Source of the DNA: Sulfurospirillum halorespirans DSM 13726
Lineage (GTDB): Bacteria > Campylobacterota > Campylobacteria > Campylobacterales > Sulfurospirillaceae
DNA: 64,000 bases
Assembly (NCBI RefSeq): GCF_001723605.1
Contig: NZ_CP017111.1
Location: forward strand, 434,001-498,000
Direction of reading: 5' to 3'
Position numbers and translations under genes: made by a program. Of the stretch, positions 7,966 through 16,949 are shown one piece after another. Under the pieces are notes generated by a model. The model worked only from the letters and a program-made list of their open reading frames with translations. It was not told the origin of the DNA and did no database searches. The first letter of the stretch is position 1. Each line of letters starts with the position of its first letter.

Positions 7966-9105
7966 ATGAGAAAAGCTATTCCAGACAATATTCAAAGAAA
8001 ACTTTATGCAGAGTCAATGGGAAGATGTATGAATCCAAGTTGTGAAAAAGAGTTATTGTTGACTAATGGTGATATAGCAGAAAAGGCTCACATTACTCCC
8101 CATAGTGATACTGCAGATAATTCTTTTGAAAATTTAATACTCTTATGTCCAAATTGCCATACGAATTTTGATAAAAACTCAGCTTTTACTGAAAATGAAG
8201 TTAGAATGTGGAAAGAGGAGAGACGAAAACAGTTATCACAAATTTTTGCACAAAAGTTTAATACGTTTGAAAAACTTGAGGAAGCTGTTAAACCTATTCT
8301 TGAAGAAAATAAAACGATATACGAAAACTATTATTTGAAAGGAAACCCTAAACTATGGAAAAAATTTGAAGAAAAGATATTGCTTAATAATCAAAGATTA
8401 AAGCTTCTGCTAAGTAGAAATAGAAATTTATTTCAAAAGCATGATGAGGAAATATATTCAAATTTAGCCACCATAGACCAATTAGTTCAACATATTGATG
8501 AGTTTTACGACACCAGAGAAGATAATGAAAAAATAAGAACCGTATTATTTCCTGAAGAAGTTAATTCAATATTTGGATTAGAACCTTGTCATGAAGGTAT
8601 GATACCTTCCGTAGAAGCATTAGAGTGTTTAATTGGTAGCCTACAAAAAGATAATAAATTTATTGAAATTACCTTAGGTATTGAAGACCCATTTATAGTA
8701 TACAAAGAACGAGATAACTTTGTTTTGTTGTCATTAAGTGATACTCCAAGAATAAGACAAATGTATTTTGTACATAAATGCTTTAAAAAAGTTGGAATAA
8801 GGCTTGACAGTCTCAATTTTGCATTAAAGTATTTAGATAATAACCATATTTCATTTACAATTGAAAATTTAGAAAATTTATCGAATGTAATTGTAAAAGA
8901 GAAGCCTTTTAAATTTATTTATGAATATTGTTTAAGTAAAGAAAAACTGATTTCACTAGCACCTCAAAAAGGTTTGATTATAGTCAATTTGCACAATTGG
9001 AATAGTGGAGGTTGTATTTCTACTGAAGCATATCAACAAGCAGAAATAATGGATGTAACACTATTGACTTTGGATAATTTTTATAGGTATGTTCATAACC
9101 TTTAA
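7966..9105 (+). CDS. HNH endonuclease-domain protein, possible defence effector
   Basis: A 379-residue protein. Residues 10-70 form a zinc-type HNH nuclease: C21 and C26, AHITPHSD (His42 and His46), then LILLCPNCH with C61, C64 and H65. The following 300 residues are unknown: a helical stretch, then alternating strands and helices ending in a motif around LLTLDNFYRYV. HNH proteins with extra domains are common in restriction and anti-phage systems. ATG 7966 has an AAGG site 7 bp upstream. The gene is far more AT-rich than sbcC and the DUF2779 gene and lacks the dispersed palindrome, which points to recent insertion. It is followed at once by a nucleotidyltransferase gene. Confidence 0.75.
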   Translation: MRKAIPDNIQRKLYAESMGRCMNPSCEKELLLTNGDIAEKAHITPHSDTADNSFENLILLCPNCHTNFDKNSAFTENEVRMWKEERRKQLSQIFAQKFNTFEKLEEAVKPILEENKTIYENYYLKGNPKLWKKFEEKILLNNQRLKLLLSRNRNLFQKHDEEIYSNLATIDQLVQHIDEFYDTREDNEKIRTVLFPEEVNSIFGLEPCHEGMIPSVEALECLIGSLQKDNKFIEITLGIEDPFIVYKERDNFVLLSLSDTPRIRQMYFVHKCFKKVGIRLDSLNFALKYLDNNHISFTIENLENLSNVIVKEKPFKFIYEYCLSKEKLISLAPQKGLIIVNLHNWNSGGCISTEAYQQAEIMDVTLLTLDNFYRYVHNL

Positions 9106-9106
9106 G

Positions 9107-9397
9107 ATGAATAGAATAATCTATTTAATATCTAAACATATTGATATATTTGAGTTATTTACGGAAGTCTATATCTTTGGTTCTGTAGTTAAAAATAATA
9201 AGTTTCCAAATGATATTGATTTATTACTTGTATATAGAATTTATTCTGAAGAGATTGAGGGTAAAAAAAATATGATAGAACAATTTCTAAAAAACTTATT
9301 TGAACTAGAGATAGATATTACAATTTTAAGTGAGAAAGAACTAGAACAAACTAAGTTTCTAGAAAAACTTGATTCTGTATATGAGAGGATAAAATAA
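9107..9397 (+). CDS. Small nucleotidyltransferase-domain protein
   Basis: A 96-residue protein with the minimal nucleotidyltransferase motif VYIFGSVVKNNKFPNDIDLL (GS-x-DxD) and a later EIDITIL, which supplies the third acidic residue. Proteins of this size are often the transferase half of toxin-antitoxin or defence pairs that modify a partner. The ATG at 9107 starts one base after the HNH stop; an in-frame ATG at 9089 overlapping the HNH gene is also possible. No HEPN partner is visible. With the HNH gene it forms a two-gene AT-rich cassette. Confidence 0.7.
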   Translation: MNRIIYLISKHIDIFELFTEVYIFGSVVKNNKFPNDIDLLLVYRIYSEEIEGKKNMIEQFLKNLFELEIDITILSEKELEQTKFLEKLDSVYERIK

Positions 9398-9441
9398 TGA
9401 AAAGTAAAGATAAGTTAAATATAGAAAATAAAAATGAGTAA
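9397..9441 (+). other. 14-codon open frame at the cassette edge
   Basis: ATG overlaps the nucleotidyltransferase stop (TAATG) and reads 14 lysine- and asparagine-rich codons to TAA, 3 bp before the next gene. It may be the stub of a third cassette gene cut off at the insertion boundary, or chance. There is no independent support. Confidence 0.2.
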
Positions 9442-9444
9442 ATT

Positions 9445-10932
9445 GTGACCCTCTCAAAATCCCTCTACACCCGAGCCATTCAATGCCCAAAATCTCCTTG
9501 GCTGAAAAAGTATAAGCCAGAGGTTTTAACCCCTCCTGATGCTAGTGCCAAAGCGCGGTTTGAGACGGGTAACATCGTGGGGGATTTGGCGTGTGAATTG
9601 TTTCCTGATGGGCGTGAGATTCCTTTTGACGCGCACGATTTTAAAAGCATGGCGAGGTTGACCCAAGCGTATCTTGATGAGGGTGTCGAAAACATCTACG
9701 AGGCAACGTTTATTTACGAGGGCATCGTGGTGATGGTGGACATCGTGCGCCAAACATCTCTTGGCTTAGAGCTGTATGAAGTGAAGAGTTCCACCGATGT
9801 GAAGCCTATCTATCTGCATGATGTTTCCATTCAGCTGTATGTTTTAGAAGCCCTTGGGTTTAAGGTTGGGGCGTGTCATGTGGTGCATATCAACTCAGGC
9901 TATGTGCGAGAAGAAGCGTTGGAGCTTGAAAAGCTTTTTGTGGTGGTCGATGTTACAGGTGAGGTGCGAGAGTTGCAAGGTGCTATTCCCGCAAGACTTG
10001 AAGCGTTTGAGGCGTATCTGGACGATAAAATCCATGAGCCAAACATCGATATCGGAAAACAGTGCAATGACCCTTACGAATGCGATGCAAAGGCGTATTG
10101 TTGGAAGGTTCAGCGAAATATCCCAGAGTACAGCATCTTTAACATCTTCAATCTTGGCAGTAAAAAACAACAAGAGCTTTATGCACAAAACATCGTGGCG
10201 ATTGAAGACATACCCGAAGATTTTGCGATGACACCCATCCAATGGCAAAAAGTCGATAACTGGAGAAAGCAACACACGTTCATCGACCATGAAGCGATTG
10301 CCGAGTTTTTAGAAACACTCACCTATCCCATCTATCATCTTGACTTTGAGACCTTTCAACAAGCCATGCCTTTGTGGAGCGGTGTCAGCCCTTATAAACA
10401 GATACCGTTTCAATACTCTTTACATGTAGAACACCGTGATGGCACTTTAGAGCATAAAGCATTTTTAGCAGAGTCAGGAAGTGACCCAAGACGTGCTTTG
10501 GCGGAGAAATTGGTCGAAGACATACCTTTACATGTAAACATTTTGACATACAATATGAGCTTTGAAAAAGGCGTCATCGCCTCACTTGCGCAGCTGTTTC
10601 CAGATTTACATGTAAAGCTTATGCACCTACACGACACCATCAAAGATTTGATGCTTCCATTCCAAAAAGGACACTACGTCACCCCAAGTATGCAAGGCAG
10701 TTACTCCATCAAATACGTCCTTCCTGCCCTTGTGCCTGAAATGGAATTAGCCTATAAAAAACTTGAGGGCATTCAAAACGGCGGTGATGCTATGAACGCC
10801 TTTGCATCTTTACATGTAAAGCGTTTGGAAGAGCAAATGAAAGTACGTGAGCAGTTGTTAAAGTACTGTGAACTCGATACTTTGGCTATGGTGAAGGTGT
10901 TGGGGAAATTAAAAGAGGCGAAAGCAACGTAA
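9445..10932 (+). CDS. DUF2779 nuclease: Cas4-like PD-(D/E)XK plus DEDD-type exonuclease domain
   Basis: A 495-residue protein. The N-terminal half resembles Cas4/RecB-type nucleases: a conserved cysteine at residue 14, VDIVRQ then LYEVKSST (the D...ExK active-site pattern), and a cysteine group CNDPYECDAKAYC that could close an iron-sulphur cluster. The C-terminal half is DUF2779, beginning IYHLDFETFQ, typical of a DEDD exonuclease fold, with a late CELDTLAMV. It probably degrades DNA. GTG 9445 has a poor ribosome site, perhaps because the cassette inserted directly upstream. Three exact dispersed palindromes (10528, 10606, 10810) and one near match (10430) lie in the C-terminal half, all read as Leu-His-Val. 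Confidence 0.75.
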   Translation: MTLSKSLYTRAIQCPKSPWLKKYKPEVLTPPDASAKARFETGNIVGDLACELFPDGREIPFDAHDFKSMARLTQAYLDEGVENIYEATFIYEGIVVMVDIVRQTSLGLELYEVKSSTDVKPIYLHDVSIQLYVLEALGFKVGACHVVHINSGYVREEALELEKLFVVVDVTGEVRELQGAIPARLEAFEAYLDDKIHEPNIDIGKQCNDPYECDAKAYCWKVQRNIPEYSIFNIFNLGSKKQQELYAQNIVAIEDIPEDFAMTPIQWQKVDNWRKQHTFIDHEAIAEFLETLTYPIYHLDFETFQQAMPLWSGVSPYKQIPFQYSLHVEHRDGTLEHKAFLAESGSDPRRALAEKLVEDIPLHVNILTYNMSFEKGVIASLAQLFPDLHVKLMHLHDTIKDLMLPFQKGHYVTPSMQGSYSIKYVLPALVPEMELAYKKLEGIQNGGDAMNAFASLHVKRLEEQMKVREQLLKYCELDTLAMVKVLGKLKEAKAT

Positions 10933-10962
10933 ATGACTTTTTGTGCGTCAGTAAACCTAAAG

Positions 10963-10986
10963 ATAACGCATGATTTTTAGCGTTAT
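10963..10986 (+). terminator. Possible terminator after the DUF2779 gene
   Basis: ATAACGC/GCGTTAT stem of 7 bp with a 10-base T-rich loop, 30 bp after the stop. A second dyad, AATAAGCTTATT followed by Ts, lies at 11006-11017. Neither is strong alone. Confidence 0.35.
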
Positions 10987-11079
10987 TGGCGTTACTCTCA
11001 ACAAGAATAAGCTTATTTTTTAACACACTGACACACAACAAAGCTGTTATACTATCGTAGGAAATTTTAAAGGAAGTGC

Positions 11080-12042
11080 ATGCGTGTAGGAATTATTGGT
11101 GTGGGCGGTGTTGGGGTTGAATTGGTCAATTATCTTCTCACCTTAGGCAGTATGAGCGAAATTGTCTTGGTCAATCGCAACAAAGAAAAGGCGATGGGCG
11201 AAGTGGCGGATTTTTCGTATGTTGAGTCGTTTACCTATGCACGTAACACACATTTGCACAGTGGCGATTATGTGGATTGTGCGCACTGCGATGTCATCGT
11301 CATTACCGCAGGAGCGCAACTTAAGGGGAACCAAACACGCGATGAGCTTTTACATGAAAATGCCACGTTAATACGAGAGATTGTGCATGAGCTCTCTACC
11401 TACGCGCCGCAAGCGATCATCATCATGGTGACCAATCCTGTGGATGTGCTGACCCACATTGCGTACAAAGAGGGGCTTTACCCTAGGGAGCGACTTATCA
11501 GTGCGGGAACGCTGGTGGACACGGCGCGTTTTATGAAGATCGTGAGTAAAAAAGTGGGGATTGACCCTAAAAATATCAACGGGTATGTTTTGGGTGAACA
11601 TGGCAAGGGAAGCACGCTTCCGTGGAGTATTTGCAATATTTGTGGGCTGGATGTCGATACGTTTTGTGAGCTCAATGGCTTGCCATTGCTTGATCGCGCG
11701 CAGATTTACCAAGATGTGATCAATGCTGGATTTGAGATATTTTACAAAAAAGGCAATACCAATCACAGCACCGCCGCAAGCGTTTTTCGCATCATTCGCG
11801 CCATCGCCAACGATGAACACTCCGTCCTTCCGCTTGGTGTTTACTTAGAAGGTGAGTACGGACTAAGCGATGTGGTGCTCAATGTTCCCGTTGTCGTGAC
11901 GCGAAAAGGTGCAACTAAAATCCTCAATTACAAACTGCTTCCCGAAGAGCTTGAAGCATTACATGTAAGCGCGAAAACGATGCAAAAAATGGCGCAAGAG
12001 GTGCTTACAAATTCATCGCTTTCAGTTGCGCCTCGCTCATAG
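11080..12042 (+). CDS. ldh: L-lactate dehydrogenase-type oxidoreductase
   Basis: A 320-residue member of the lactate/malate dehydrogenase family, interconverting pyruvate and L-lactate with NAD(H). It has the nucleotide motif GVGGVG (residues 7-12), catalytic His174 in GEHGKGS, and the Asp147/Arg150 pair in LVDTARF. The residue at the specificity position is Gln80 (TAGAQLKGNQTR), as in lactate rather than malate dehydrogenases, which have Arg. The residue after the second strand is Asn32 (VLVNRN) where the family usually has Asp, so cofactor preference could be relaxed. It starts behind AAAGGAAG. Its 3' end overlaps the convergent MORN gene by 38 bp and carries one palindrome (11959). Confidence 0.82.
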   Translation: MRVGIIGVGGVGVELVNYLLTLGSMSEIVLVNRNKEKAMGEVADFSYVESFTYARNTHLHSGDYVDCAHCDVIVITAGAQLKGNQTRDELLHENATLIREIVHELSTYAPQAIIIMVTNPVDVLTHIAYKEGLYPRERLISAGTLVDTARFMKIVSKKVGIDPKNINGYVLGEHGKGSTLPWSICNICGLDVDTFCELNGLPLLDRAQIYQDVINAGFEIFYKKGNTNHSTAASVFRIIRAIANDEHSVLPLGVYLEGEYGLSDVVLNVPVVVTRKGATKILNYKLLPEELEALHVSAKTMQKMAQEVLTNSSLSVAPRS

Positions 12043-12568
12043 GCGTTTTAGCCCCTTTTTCATCGTATTGGAAGCCACTAACGGGGCTGCTGTTTTTAAA
12101 TTCGATTTCATTGGTCAGTTTTCCAGATTCGTAATAGAGTTTGGAGATGCCCTCTGCTTTGTTCTCATGAAACGGCGTTTCACTTTGCAGTTTGCCTGAT
12201 GGATAGTAAATCTTTGCGATGCCCTCAGCCTTGTCATTGATAAAAGGCGTTTCACTTTGCACTGTACCAGATTTGAAGTAGCTTTTTCTTAAGCCTTCCA
12301 CGACGTCATTTTTAAACGGTGTTTCGCCTTGCAGTTCACCTGATTCGTAGTAGGTTTTGCCTACTCCTTCGCGTTTGCCCTCTTTGAAGGGTGTTTCACC
12401 GCGTAATTTGCCTGAGTCATAGTAAAATTTTCCTGTGCCATTGGCGAGCGCGTGGGTTTTGACCTCGATTAAAACACCATCGTGTCTCTCTTCCAAATCG
12501 CCGTATTCGTAAATCTTCTCAGCGCCATAAAGCGTTATGCTCAAAAGCAATATCAGTAACCATTTCAT
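12005..12568 (-). CDS. Exported MORN/YwqK-type repeat protein
   Basis: A 187-residue protein with a signal peptide (MKWLLILLLSITLYG, cut near AEK) and about five 23-residue repeats of the type YYESGKLQSETPFKNDKAEG, the MORN-2/YwqK pattern. Such proteins form extended beta-sheets; some are called antitoxins, but no toxin partner is visible. The start at 12568 is chosen because the signal peptide begins there and AGGAATC lies just upstream; a longer frame from 12598 would put charged residues before it. It is convergent with ldh, with a 38-bp overlap of coding ends. Confidence 0.7.
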   Translation of the reverse strand: MKWLLILLLSITLYGAEKIYEYGDLEERHDGVLIEVKTHALANGTGKFYYDSGKLRGETPFKEGKREGVGKTYYESGELQGETPFKNDVVEGLRKSYFKSGTVQSETPFINDKAEGIAKIYYPSGKLQSETPFHENKAEGISKLYYESGKLTNEIEFKNSSPVSGFQYDEKGAKTPMSEAQLKAMNL

Positions 12569-12613
12569 TTTTAGATTCCTTCTAAATTTTTCGCGCATAG
12601 TAGCATATTAGAT

Positions 12614-14974
12614 TTAACAGCGCCACTTCCATTCGAGAATTTCTGGCATATCTTGCCCATAGGTTTCGATGTAGGTTTTATGCTCGCGGAGTTTTTCGCG
12701 CATTTTCTCTTTTACTGCTTCGGCAAAAGGCTGCATTTTAGGGACGCGATCCATCACGTCCATGACCAGATGAAATCGATCCATATCGTTTAAAACGACC
12801 ATATCAAAGGGCGTTGTGGTCGTTCCCTCTTCTTTGTACCCTCTTACATGTAAATGCTCATGATTCGCTCTTCGGTACGCCAAACGGTGAATCAACCACG
12901 GATAACCATGATACGCAAAAAACACAGGCGTATCTTTGGGGAAGAGCGCATTAAACGCTTCATGGCTAAGTCCGTGCGGGTGCTCTTCACTGGGTTGCAA
13001 GCACATCAAGTCCACGACATTGATAAGGCGAATGCTAAGATTGGGCACAAGGGTGCGTAAAATGCTCACCGCCGCTAAGCTCTCCAAGGTTGGCACATCG
13101 CCACAACATGCCATCACCACATCGGGCTCGCTTCCTTTATCACTGCTTGCCCACTGCCAAATTCCCATCCCTTTTTCGCAGTGCGCAATGGCTTCTTCTA
13201 TGTTAAGCCACTGTAGTTCAGGTTGTTTGCCTGCAACGATGACATTGATGGCGTCGCGACTTTTAAGACAATGTTCCCCAACCCATAAAAGCGTGTTGGC
13301 ATCGGGTGGAAAATAGACATTGACGATATGCGCTTTTTTGTTCACGACGACATCGATAAATCCTGGGTCTTGGTGTGAAAAACCGTTGTGATCTTGCCTC
13401 CAAACATGCGAAGTCAGAAGATAATTGAGTGAAGCAATAGGTTTACGCCATGGGATTTCACGGCTCGTGACCTTAAGCCATTTAGCGTGTTGATTAAACA
13501 TCGAGTCGATGATATGGATAAATGCTTCGTAGCATGAGAAAAAGCCATGCCTACCTGTGAGTAGATAACCTTCTAACCAACCTTGGCAGGTGTGTTCGGA
13601 GAGAATTTCCATAACACGACCGTCTTGTGCGAGGTGATCATCAGTGTCGTCATGTTCTGCCATCCAAACGCGATTGGTCACTTCAAAAAGGGCACCTAAG
13701 CGGTTTGATGCTGTTTCATCGGGGCCAAAGACGCGAAAAGTGTGCATATTGTGGCGCATCACATCGCGAAGAAACGTACCTAAAACGCGTGTGGATTCAG
13801 CGATAGATTGCCCATGAGATTGAACGTCCACCGCATAGGTTTTAAAATCAGGCAGATGCAAAGCTTCTAAAAGCGCCCCGCCGTTGGTGTGAGGGTTTGC
13901 CCCCATGCGTTTTTCGCCTTGGGGTGCAAGCGAAGCGAGTTCAGGGATGAGTTTGCCATTTTTATCAAAGAGCTCTTCGGGCTTGTAACTTTTCATCCAG
14001 TTTTCAAGAATCGTGATGTGTTCAGGCTTTGTATCCAGCTCAGAGAGTGGCACTTGGTGGGAACGCCATGAGCCTTCGGTTTTGAGTCCATCGACCTCTT
14101 TGGGACCGCTCCAACCTTTAGGACTGCGCAAGATGATCATCGGCCAAAAAGGTCGTTTCGTGTTTCCATTAACTCTGGCTTCATGCCAAATGGTTTTAAT
14201 TTTAGTGACAATGAGATCTAAGGTCTCTGCCATTTTTTGATGCATTAGCTCAGGTTCATCGCCTTCAACAAAATAGGGCTCATAGCCATATCCGATGAAA
14301 AGTTTTTCAAGCTCATCGTGCGAGATGCGCGCAAGAACCGTTGGATTGGCGATCTTATACCCGTTGAGGTGGAGAATGGGAAGCACGGCACCATCGCGTT
14401 TGGGGTCTAAAAATTTGTTCGAGTGCCACGCGGTCGCCAAGGGCCCTGTTTCGGCTTCACCATCGCCTACCACGCAACATGCGATAAGCTCTGGATTGTC
14501 AAAGACCGCTCCATAAGCGTGTGAGAGCGCGTAACCCAGTTCGCCTCCTTCGTGGATGGAACCGGGCGTTTGGGGTGCTACGTGGCTTGGAATGCCTCCA
14601 GGGAAGGAGAACTGTTTGAAGAGTTTTTGCATGCCAGCTTCACCTTGTGAGATGTCGGGATAGACTTCGCTGTAGGTTCCTTCCAAATAGGTGTTGGCAA
14701 CGACCGCGGGGCCGCCGTGTCCAGGGCCTGCGATGAAAAGCATGTTGAGGTTATCTTTAAGGATTATTCGATTCATGTGCGCGTAGATAAAATTCAGCCC
14801 CGGCGTCGTGCCCCAGTGCCCTAAAAGGCGAGGTTTGATCTGCTCTAAAGAGAGAGGTTTTGTGAGCAAGGGATTTTCAAGTAGGTAAATTTGCCCCACA
14901 GAAAGGTAGTTCGCCGCACGCCAATAAGCGTGAATCTGTTTAAGTTCGTCTGGTGAAAGTGGTTGATGTTTCAT
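12614..14974 (-). CDS. xfp: Xylulose-5-phosphate/fructose-6-phosphate phosphoketolase
   Basis: A 786-residue thiamine-diphosphate enzyme that splits xylulose 5-phosphate (and often fructose 6-phosphate) to acetyl phosphate and a shorter sugar phosphate. The length equals the family norm. Recognisable parts are the N-terminal [33 protein letters not shown], the cofactor-binding region [13 protein letters not shown], and PDETASNRL in the middle. AAAGGAG precedes ATG 14974. One palindrome lies near the 3' end (12844, Leu-His-Val). No acetate kinase or phosphotransacetylase is in the window. With ldh close by, it suggests a phosphoketolase route to acetate and lactate or a way to use pentoses; this is inference. 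Confidence 0.92.
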   Translation of the reverse strand: MKHQPLSPDELKQIHAYWRAANYLSVGQIYLLENPLLTKPLSLEQIKPRLLGHWGTTPGLNFIYAHMNRIILKDNLNMLFIAGPGHGGPAVVANTYLEGTYSEVYPDISQGEAGMQKLFKQFSFPGGIPSHVAPQTPGSIHEGGELGYALSHAYGAVFDNPELIACCVVGDGEAETGPLATAWHSNKFLDPKRDGAVLPILHLNGYKIANPTVLARISHDELEKLFIGYGYEPYFVEGDEPELMHQKMAETLDLIVTKIKTIWHEARVNGNTKRPFWPMIILRSPKGWSGPKEVDGLKTEGSWRSHQVPLSELDTKPEHITILENWMKSYKPEELFDKNGKLIPELASLAPQGEKRMGANPHTNGGALLEALHLPDFKTYAVDVQSHGQSIAESTRVLGTFLRDVMRHNMHTFRVFGPDETASNRLGALFEVTNRVWMAEHDDTDDHLAQDGRVMEILSEHTCQGWLEGYLLTGRHGFFSCYEAFIHIIDSMFNQHAKWLKVTSREIPWRKPIASLNYLLTSHVWRQDHNGFSHQDPGFIDVVVNKKAHIVNVYFPPDANTLLWVGEHCLKSRDAINVIVAGKQPELQWLNIEEAIAHCEKGMGIWQWASSDKGSEPDVVMACCGDVPTLESLAAVSILRTLVPNLSIRLINVVDLMCLQPSEEHPHGLSHEAFNALFPKDTPVFFAYHGYPWLIHRLAYRRANHEHLHVRGYKEEGTTTTPFDMVVLNDMDRFHLVMDVMDRVPKMQPFAEAVKEKMREKLREHKTYIETYGQDMPEILEWKWRC

Positions 14975-15183
14975 GAAACTCCTTTAAGCTGAGTCATTCG
15001 TATGCTACTTCAATTTTACTTAAAAAAGATGCGTTTAAAAGCTTACATGTAAAGAGTAGACTTCGTGCCTAACCCATCACCTCGTTTTTCCAATAATGAT
15101 GTAAAAAGTCTGTTAAAAAACAACTTTACAGTAGCGTAAACTATGCTACAATTTGCGCTTATTTTACATGTAAAAGGTTGCGT
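14975..15183. other. Divergent intergenic region with two dispersed palindromes
   Basis: 209 bp between the divergent xfp and the gene at 15184. It contains palindrome copies at 15043-15052 and 15164-15173, the second only 10 bp before the downstream start. A promoter for the downstream gene is likely at 15125-15152. Confidence 0.5.
15125..15152 (+). promoter_or_regulatory. Candidate promoter for the gene at 15184
   Basis: TTTACA (15125-15130), 16-bp spacer, TACAAT (15147-15152). It lies 31 bp before the start codon, with a dispersed palindrome between the -10 box and the start. Confidence 0.4.
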
Positions 15184-16098
15184 ATGGGAATTAGCATTAA
15201 AAAGCTTGAAGCGTTGGTAGATCAGGTTGTTTTACCATTTGAGAGATTGATTATTGAAGACTCAAGGCTTGCTCGCTATCTGTCCGATCCGGATGTTGCA
15301 AAAGTGCATAATTTAGCCATTGCTAAACTGAGTATTTACATTTATGCTGATATTAAACACGCGTATGAATACGTCCAAGAAGCGGCGCAAAAACATAAGC
15401 TCAAAGAGATCCCCATTGACAATTTGCGAGAGTTTTATTCGCTTTATTTTGTGCTTTGCCGTGAATGGAATCAAAAACATTTAGAAACCGAAGATCGTTT
15501 TGGAAAAAACTTAGAGGTGATAGAGCAGTTTGTGTATGACTCTTTTTCAAAAGAAGATCAGAGCAAAGAAGACTTTTTTATCTACGACTCGCCCACGACA
15601 GCGCAAAACATGGCAAAGATGCATTACCACGATGATACAAAAATCAGTGCCGTTGCTTTTTGCTCGGAGGGTAGCATCGATGAGTTGGATATTCAAGATA
15701 TTTTAGAGAGCTGTGATGAACTCGCCGAAGTGGTGCAAGACTACAATCTTGAATACAATAAAGCCTATTTTTTAGGAGTAAAAGAGCGTTTTGACTCCTA
15801 TGCAGCGATTTTGGAAAAAAATACAGAGTTTCGCGATCTAGGCTACAGCTTAGCAAAGCTCTCTTTATCGTTGGAAGAGCATCTGGATTCTTTAACCGCT
15901 CATGTCAATAAAAAGAAAATTTTGATGATTTTAAATGCGATCGTTGAAGATCTCATTGGGTGGACGGAAGCGGTTTTAAAAGAGAAAACAGCGGTGGATA
16001 TTCACTACTTGGATGCGTCACTTTTTTCAAGCATTATTCAGTTTGAAATGATGTTGACACCAACAAATGAAGAGGAAAATTCTTTGGAGTTTTTCTAA
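15184..16098 (+). CDS. Conserved helical protein of unknown function
   Basis: A 304-residue acidic, mostly helical protein without signal peptide or membrane segment. I do not recognise the family. Three blocks can be seen: an N-terminal helical domain (about 1-130), a short acidic linker around DDTKISAVAF, and a C-terminal helical domain ending in EENSLEFF. ATG 15184 is preferred over a TTG two codons upstream. The ribosome site AAAAGG is formed by the right end of the palindrome at 15164, so here the repeat also supplies the translation signal. It has its own promoter and stands alone. Confidence 0.6.
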   Translation: MGISIKKLEALVDQVVLPFERLIIEDSRLARYLSDPDVAKVHNLAIAKLSIYIYADIKHAYEYVQEAAQKHKLKEIPIDNLREFYSLYFVLCREWNQKHLETEDRFGKNLEVIEQFVYDSFSKEDQSKEDFFIYDSPTTAQNMAKMHYHDDTKISAVAFCSEGSIDELDIQDILESCDELAEVVQDYNLEYNKAYFLGVKERFDSYAAILEKNTEFRDLGYSLAKLSLSLEEHLDSLTAHVNKKKILMILNAIVEDLIGWTEAVLKEKTAVDIHYLDASLFSSIIQFEMMLTPTNEEENSLEFF

Positions 16099-16178
16099 TG
16101 TTAACAGAGCTTTTGCTCAATTTTTGACACGCTTTCAAAGCAGAAAGCTCATATTTTATTTTATCGTAAGGATTTTTG

Positions 16179-16949
16179 ATGCTTTTAGCCATGACCCATT
16201 TGCCTTCACCTAAGTTGCAAGAGTGCGAACTCACGTTTGTACAAAGCGAGCCTATTTCCCTTGAAAAAGCGACCCTTCAACATGTCGCCTACGGTGCGAT
16301 GTTAGAGCGCTGTGGTGCCAAAGTGATGGTTTTAGATGAAAATTTAGCGTACCCCGATAGCGTGTTTGTGGAAGATCCGATCATTGTTTTTGACGAGGTG
16401 GCGGTGCTGACTTCAATGGGCGTAGAATCGCGCAGGGTTGAAAGTGCATCGATGGAAAAGGTTTTTTCCAAATACCGCAATGTGGAGCGTATCGTTTTAC
16501 CTGCTCAAATTGAAGGTGGCGATGTGCTCAAAGTCGGTAAAAAAATCTTTGTTGGTGAATCGCCTCGTACCAATCAAGAGGGCATTTCCGCACTTGAAGC
16601 GATCATCAAACCCTTTGGTTATGAGGTGATTTCGGTGAGTGTTACGGGGTGTTTGCACCTCAAAACAGGCGTGACAGCACTGGATGATCAAACGGTTTTG
16701 ATCAATTCAAACTGGCTGGATGCGGACGTCTTTCATGGCTTTACGAAAGTTGAAGTACCAGAAGACGAGCCTTTTGGGGCAAATGTACTCAAAATCGGTG
16801 AAATTCTCTGTATGAATGAAGCGTTTCCTGAGAGCATTAGCCTTGTCAAATCATTAGGATACAAGGTTGAAACGGTCAATATCAGCGAGTTTGTCAAAGC
16901 CGAAGCGGGTCTTACGTGTATGAGCGTACTCTTTACATGTAAAGATTAA
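16179..16949 (+). CDS. DDAH-type amidinohydrolase (dimethylargininase family)
   Basis: A 256-residue member of the amidinotransferase superfamily that hydrolyses methylated arginines or related guanidines to citrulline-like products. It shows FVEDP near residue 65, EGGDVLK, catalytic His160 in CLHLKTGVT and the catalytic Cys247 in AGLTCMSV close to the end. Length fits DDAH (about 255). ATG 16179 follows TAAGGA. The last codons, FTCKD, come from a dispersed palindrome (16933), so the C-terminus runs slightly past the usual end after the catalytic cysteine. It is convergent with the VOC gene, with a 4-bp overlap. Confidence 0.82.
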   Translation: MLLAMTHLPSPKLQECELTFVQSEPISLEKATLQHVAYGAMLERCGAKVMVLDENLAYPDSVFVEDPIIVFDEVAVLTSMGVESRRVESASMEKVFSKYRNVERIVLPAQIEGGDVLKVGKKIFVGESPRTNQEGISALEAIIKPFGYEVISVSVTGCLHLKTGVTALDDQTVLINSNWLDADVFHGFTKVEVPEDEPFGANVLKIGEILCMNEAFPESISLVKSLGYKVETVNISEFVKAEAGLTCMSVLFTCKD

